Positions 62,456 to 64,000 of a DNA stretch of 64,000 nt are shown here, piece by piece. Below the pieces are notes generated by a model that saw nothing but the letters and a program-made list of their open reading frames with translations, had not been told where the DNA came from and did not search any database. Numbering within the stretch: the stretch's first letter is position 1; each line of letters begins with the position of its first letter. Made by a program: the position numbers and the translations under genes. The DNA comes from Nitzschia sp. DOCU1 (Eukaryota; Bacillariophyta; Bacillariophyceae; Bacillariales; Bacillariaceae), in contig OX595990.1 in assembly GCA_951394045.1 (NCBI GenBank), forward strand, positions 1,302,001 through 1,366,000, given 5' to 3'.

Positions 62456-63142
62456 GGTATGTCATGGTAGCAGCGACGATGATGAGCCAAGTGAGATAGC
62501 TCATGTGGTGCATCTTTTCCTGAAAGAGGAACGGATGGATGACTGCGTTTTCTTGGATCTGGATATTCTTTTGGGTTATGAGCCATCCCACCAAAGAGAG
62601 CAAAAGATCGGAGAAGAGGTCGCGCGAGTCGAAGATATCAACTTTGTTTCTTCGCCTCACAAGATACGGTAGTACTGACTGTAGTAGCCGATGCATTGAG
62701 GTTCGATGCGAGGAATCAATCATTTGTCGTACACTGTACGACGACGAGAGCAATACGCCACCAAACCGGATAGCAGTAGGCAAATACAAAAGAAGAGGTC
62801 GCAAACATTTGTTGATCGTCATTGCTCCTCCAGAAAAATGATGTAACATGTAATGTGAGGCGAAGACAATGAAACTTCGTTCCAAGCCCTCGAATGAGCC
62901 TGGGTACCATCGAAAATCTGAGATGGGACAACCCAACGGACATGCTGTGTGGACGTGTTGTCCAAGTATCGTGGAGAGACCATTCGAAAATATTCTGTTT
63001 GAGATGGTCGGATAAAGGTTTGCAAGCGTGGAATTTCGGTCCGAAATCCCACGGACACTTGCTGCGCTTTGCTTCGACATGAGAAAGCATTCACATTCAA
63101 GAAAATCTTGAAAGATCTTTTGCATCACAAACAAAGTAAAAC
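62456..63142. promoter_or_regulatory. Divergent spacer, no gene supported
   Basis: About 690 bp between the rhodanese gene and the DExH helicase on opposite strands. Frames open on the minus strand (62424-63134) overlap both genes' starts and show no domain. Confidence 0.45.
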
Positions 63143-64000
63143 ATGGCGACCCCAGCGCCTCCTCTTCGAGGCTACCAAAGCCGCATCCTCGATACCTTGT
63201 TGCAATACAACACTATTGTTTTATTGCCGACTGGCGCTGGAAAGACGTTTATTGCTGCCGAGTGTGTGGCCAGAAGGGGCGGTCCTGCCGTCTTTTTCGT
63301 TCCCACGATACCTCTAGTCTCTCAACAAGCAGCAGCACTTCGAAGCCGCCCCGATATGCCCCTTGTCGGAGAGTACCATGGCGACATATCCTTGCCTGAC
63401 GAATTCCAAGTCTTCGTAACGACTCCCAAGGCATTTGAGACAGCACAAGCACGCGGGGACTTGGCGTCGTTACAATGGAATCAGTTCAACACTGTGATAT
63501 TTGATGAATGCCATCATGTAATCAAAGACCATCCATACCGAAACTTAGCATTCAAGTTGAAACTATCAGGCCATCGTCCACGGGTTGTTGGATTGACGGC
63601 ATCATTGACCTATTCGGTGGGAGCAGCACAAATTCGAAAAAGTATCCAGCGTATTTGCAACGAATTAGATATTGAGAAAATTGAGAATGCAACTGACGAG
63701 GAACTACGTGCGGATGGCTACCTGGGCGCTGGAAGGGCGTCAGTAGCAGAAGTGCGACTGCCGGAACCTACATTTGACCCGTACATCGTGCCACAGCGTC
63801 AACGAAAGCCCCATCTAATGCACGAAACTTTTTTCCAGAGAGTCGAAGGAGGCGGGGCTACGAAATTTGGTATTGCACTAGTGCGCCTGATTCGAGGGCT
63901 TGAGGAGGAAGCTGCTTATTGCACGACGAATTTCAAGTCCCCATTAGAGTCGGTTTCGCTAAAATCATGGGGCGCCTATGCAAGAAAAAAGGCAGACGAG
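63143..64000 (+). CDS. Dicer/RIG-I-type DExH helicase, N-terminal 286 codons (runs off window)
   Basis: Starts MATPAPPLRGYQSRILDTLL and is open to the last base. Helicase motifs in order: Q-like RGYQ, motif I LLPTGAGKTFIAAE, motif Ia FFVPTIPLVSQQ, motif Ib VTTPKAF, motif II FDECHH, and motif III LTASL. The DECH box with GAGKT and LTAS is typical of the helicases of Dicer, RIG-I and FANCM/Hef. Dicer-type helicases bind double-stranded RNA; FANCM types act on branched DNA. Deciding needs the C-terminal half. After motif III the alpha-helical insert region begins (HLMHETFFQRVEGG...). No intron is seen in this part. Confidence 0.85.
   Translation, partial: MATPAPPLRGYQSRILDTLLQYNTIVLLPTGAGKTFIAAECVARRGGPAVFFVPTIPLVSQQAAALRSRPDMPLVGEYHGDISLPDEFQVFVTTPKAFETAQARGDLASLQWNQFNTVIFDECHHVIKDHPYRNLAFKLKLSGHRPRVVGLTASLTYSVGAAQIRKSIQRICNELDIEKIENATDEELRADGYLGAGRASVAEVRLPEPTFDPYIVPQRQRKPHLMHETFFQRVEGGGATKFGIALVRLIRGLEEEAAYCTTNFKSPLESVSLKSWGAYARKKADE

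Noticed and set aside
62424..63134. 236-aa minus-strand ORF between rhodanese and helicase genes
   Set aside because: Overlaps the starts of two strong genes and shows no domain; likely chance open frame in the promoter region.

Overview
The window looks like nuclear DNA of a diatom, probably a pennate one. This is inferred from several signs. Short GT-AG introns (63-118 nt, donor usually GTAAGT) interrupt otherwise compact genes. Several proteins start with a secretory-type leader ending in a Phe-containing cleavage motif (DAF-VVP, KAF-VTP, DAF-RVS), as in diatom plastid precursors. Helicase-associated (HA) repeat proteins and a diatom-type TPR-like family protein are present. I ran no database search, so all family names come from motif recognition.

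Layout. 0-9 kb: host genes. These are a cold-shock-domain exon, a large putative plastid coiled-coil protein, a divergent pair of related plastid proteins, and a coiled-coil protein. 9-23 kb: a transposon island bracketed by two inverted copies of a small repeat (9078-9301, 22741-22916). It holds a complete Ty3/gypsy element with 417-bp LTRs (10353-15961) whose gag and pol are broken, then a Cys-rich ORF convergent with a frameshifted CACTA/Plavaka-like transposase. 23-33 kb: scrambled sequence. It contains a nested foldback element, an HNH-endonuclease-like ORF, an Ulp1-like protease cut off by a segmental duplication, an intact four-repeat HA gene (the duplication source), a TPR-like gene, and a solo LTR inside a direct repeat.

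33.6-46.3 kb is the most unusual part. A three-exon Helitron Rep/helicase gene of 1,854 aa (after splicing) sits head to head with a very divergent histone H3 gene. They are followed by a truncated second helicase copy, two unrecognised single-exon genes, a five-exon 797-aa gene and a 230-bp tandem duplication with twin small ORFs. The whole stretch is studded with one octamer, TTTACGCA/TGCGTAAA (19 exact copies counted by eye). A copy lies within about 200 bp upstream of nearly every start codon, and I saw none elsewhere in the window. I infer one large Helitron-like unit carrying its own histone and accessory genes under a shared cis motif.

47-64 kb: dense host genes. These are a CCDC124-like ribosome factor, a TtcA-type tRNA thiolase with a targeting leader, a plastid-type MATE transporter, a membrane-anchored Hsp70-like ATPase, a GT23-like fucosyltransferase, a CxxC protein, an STE11-type kinase with a long acidic N-terminus, a TrhO-rhodanese protein fused to an RRM, and the start of a Dicer/RIG-I-type DExH helicase that runs off the end.
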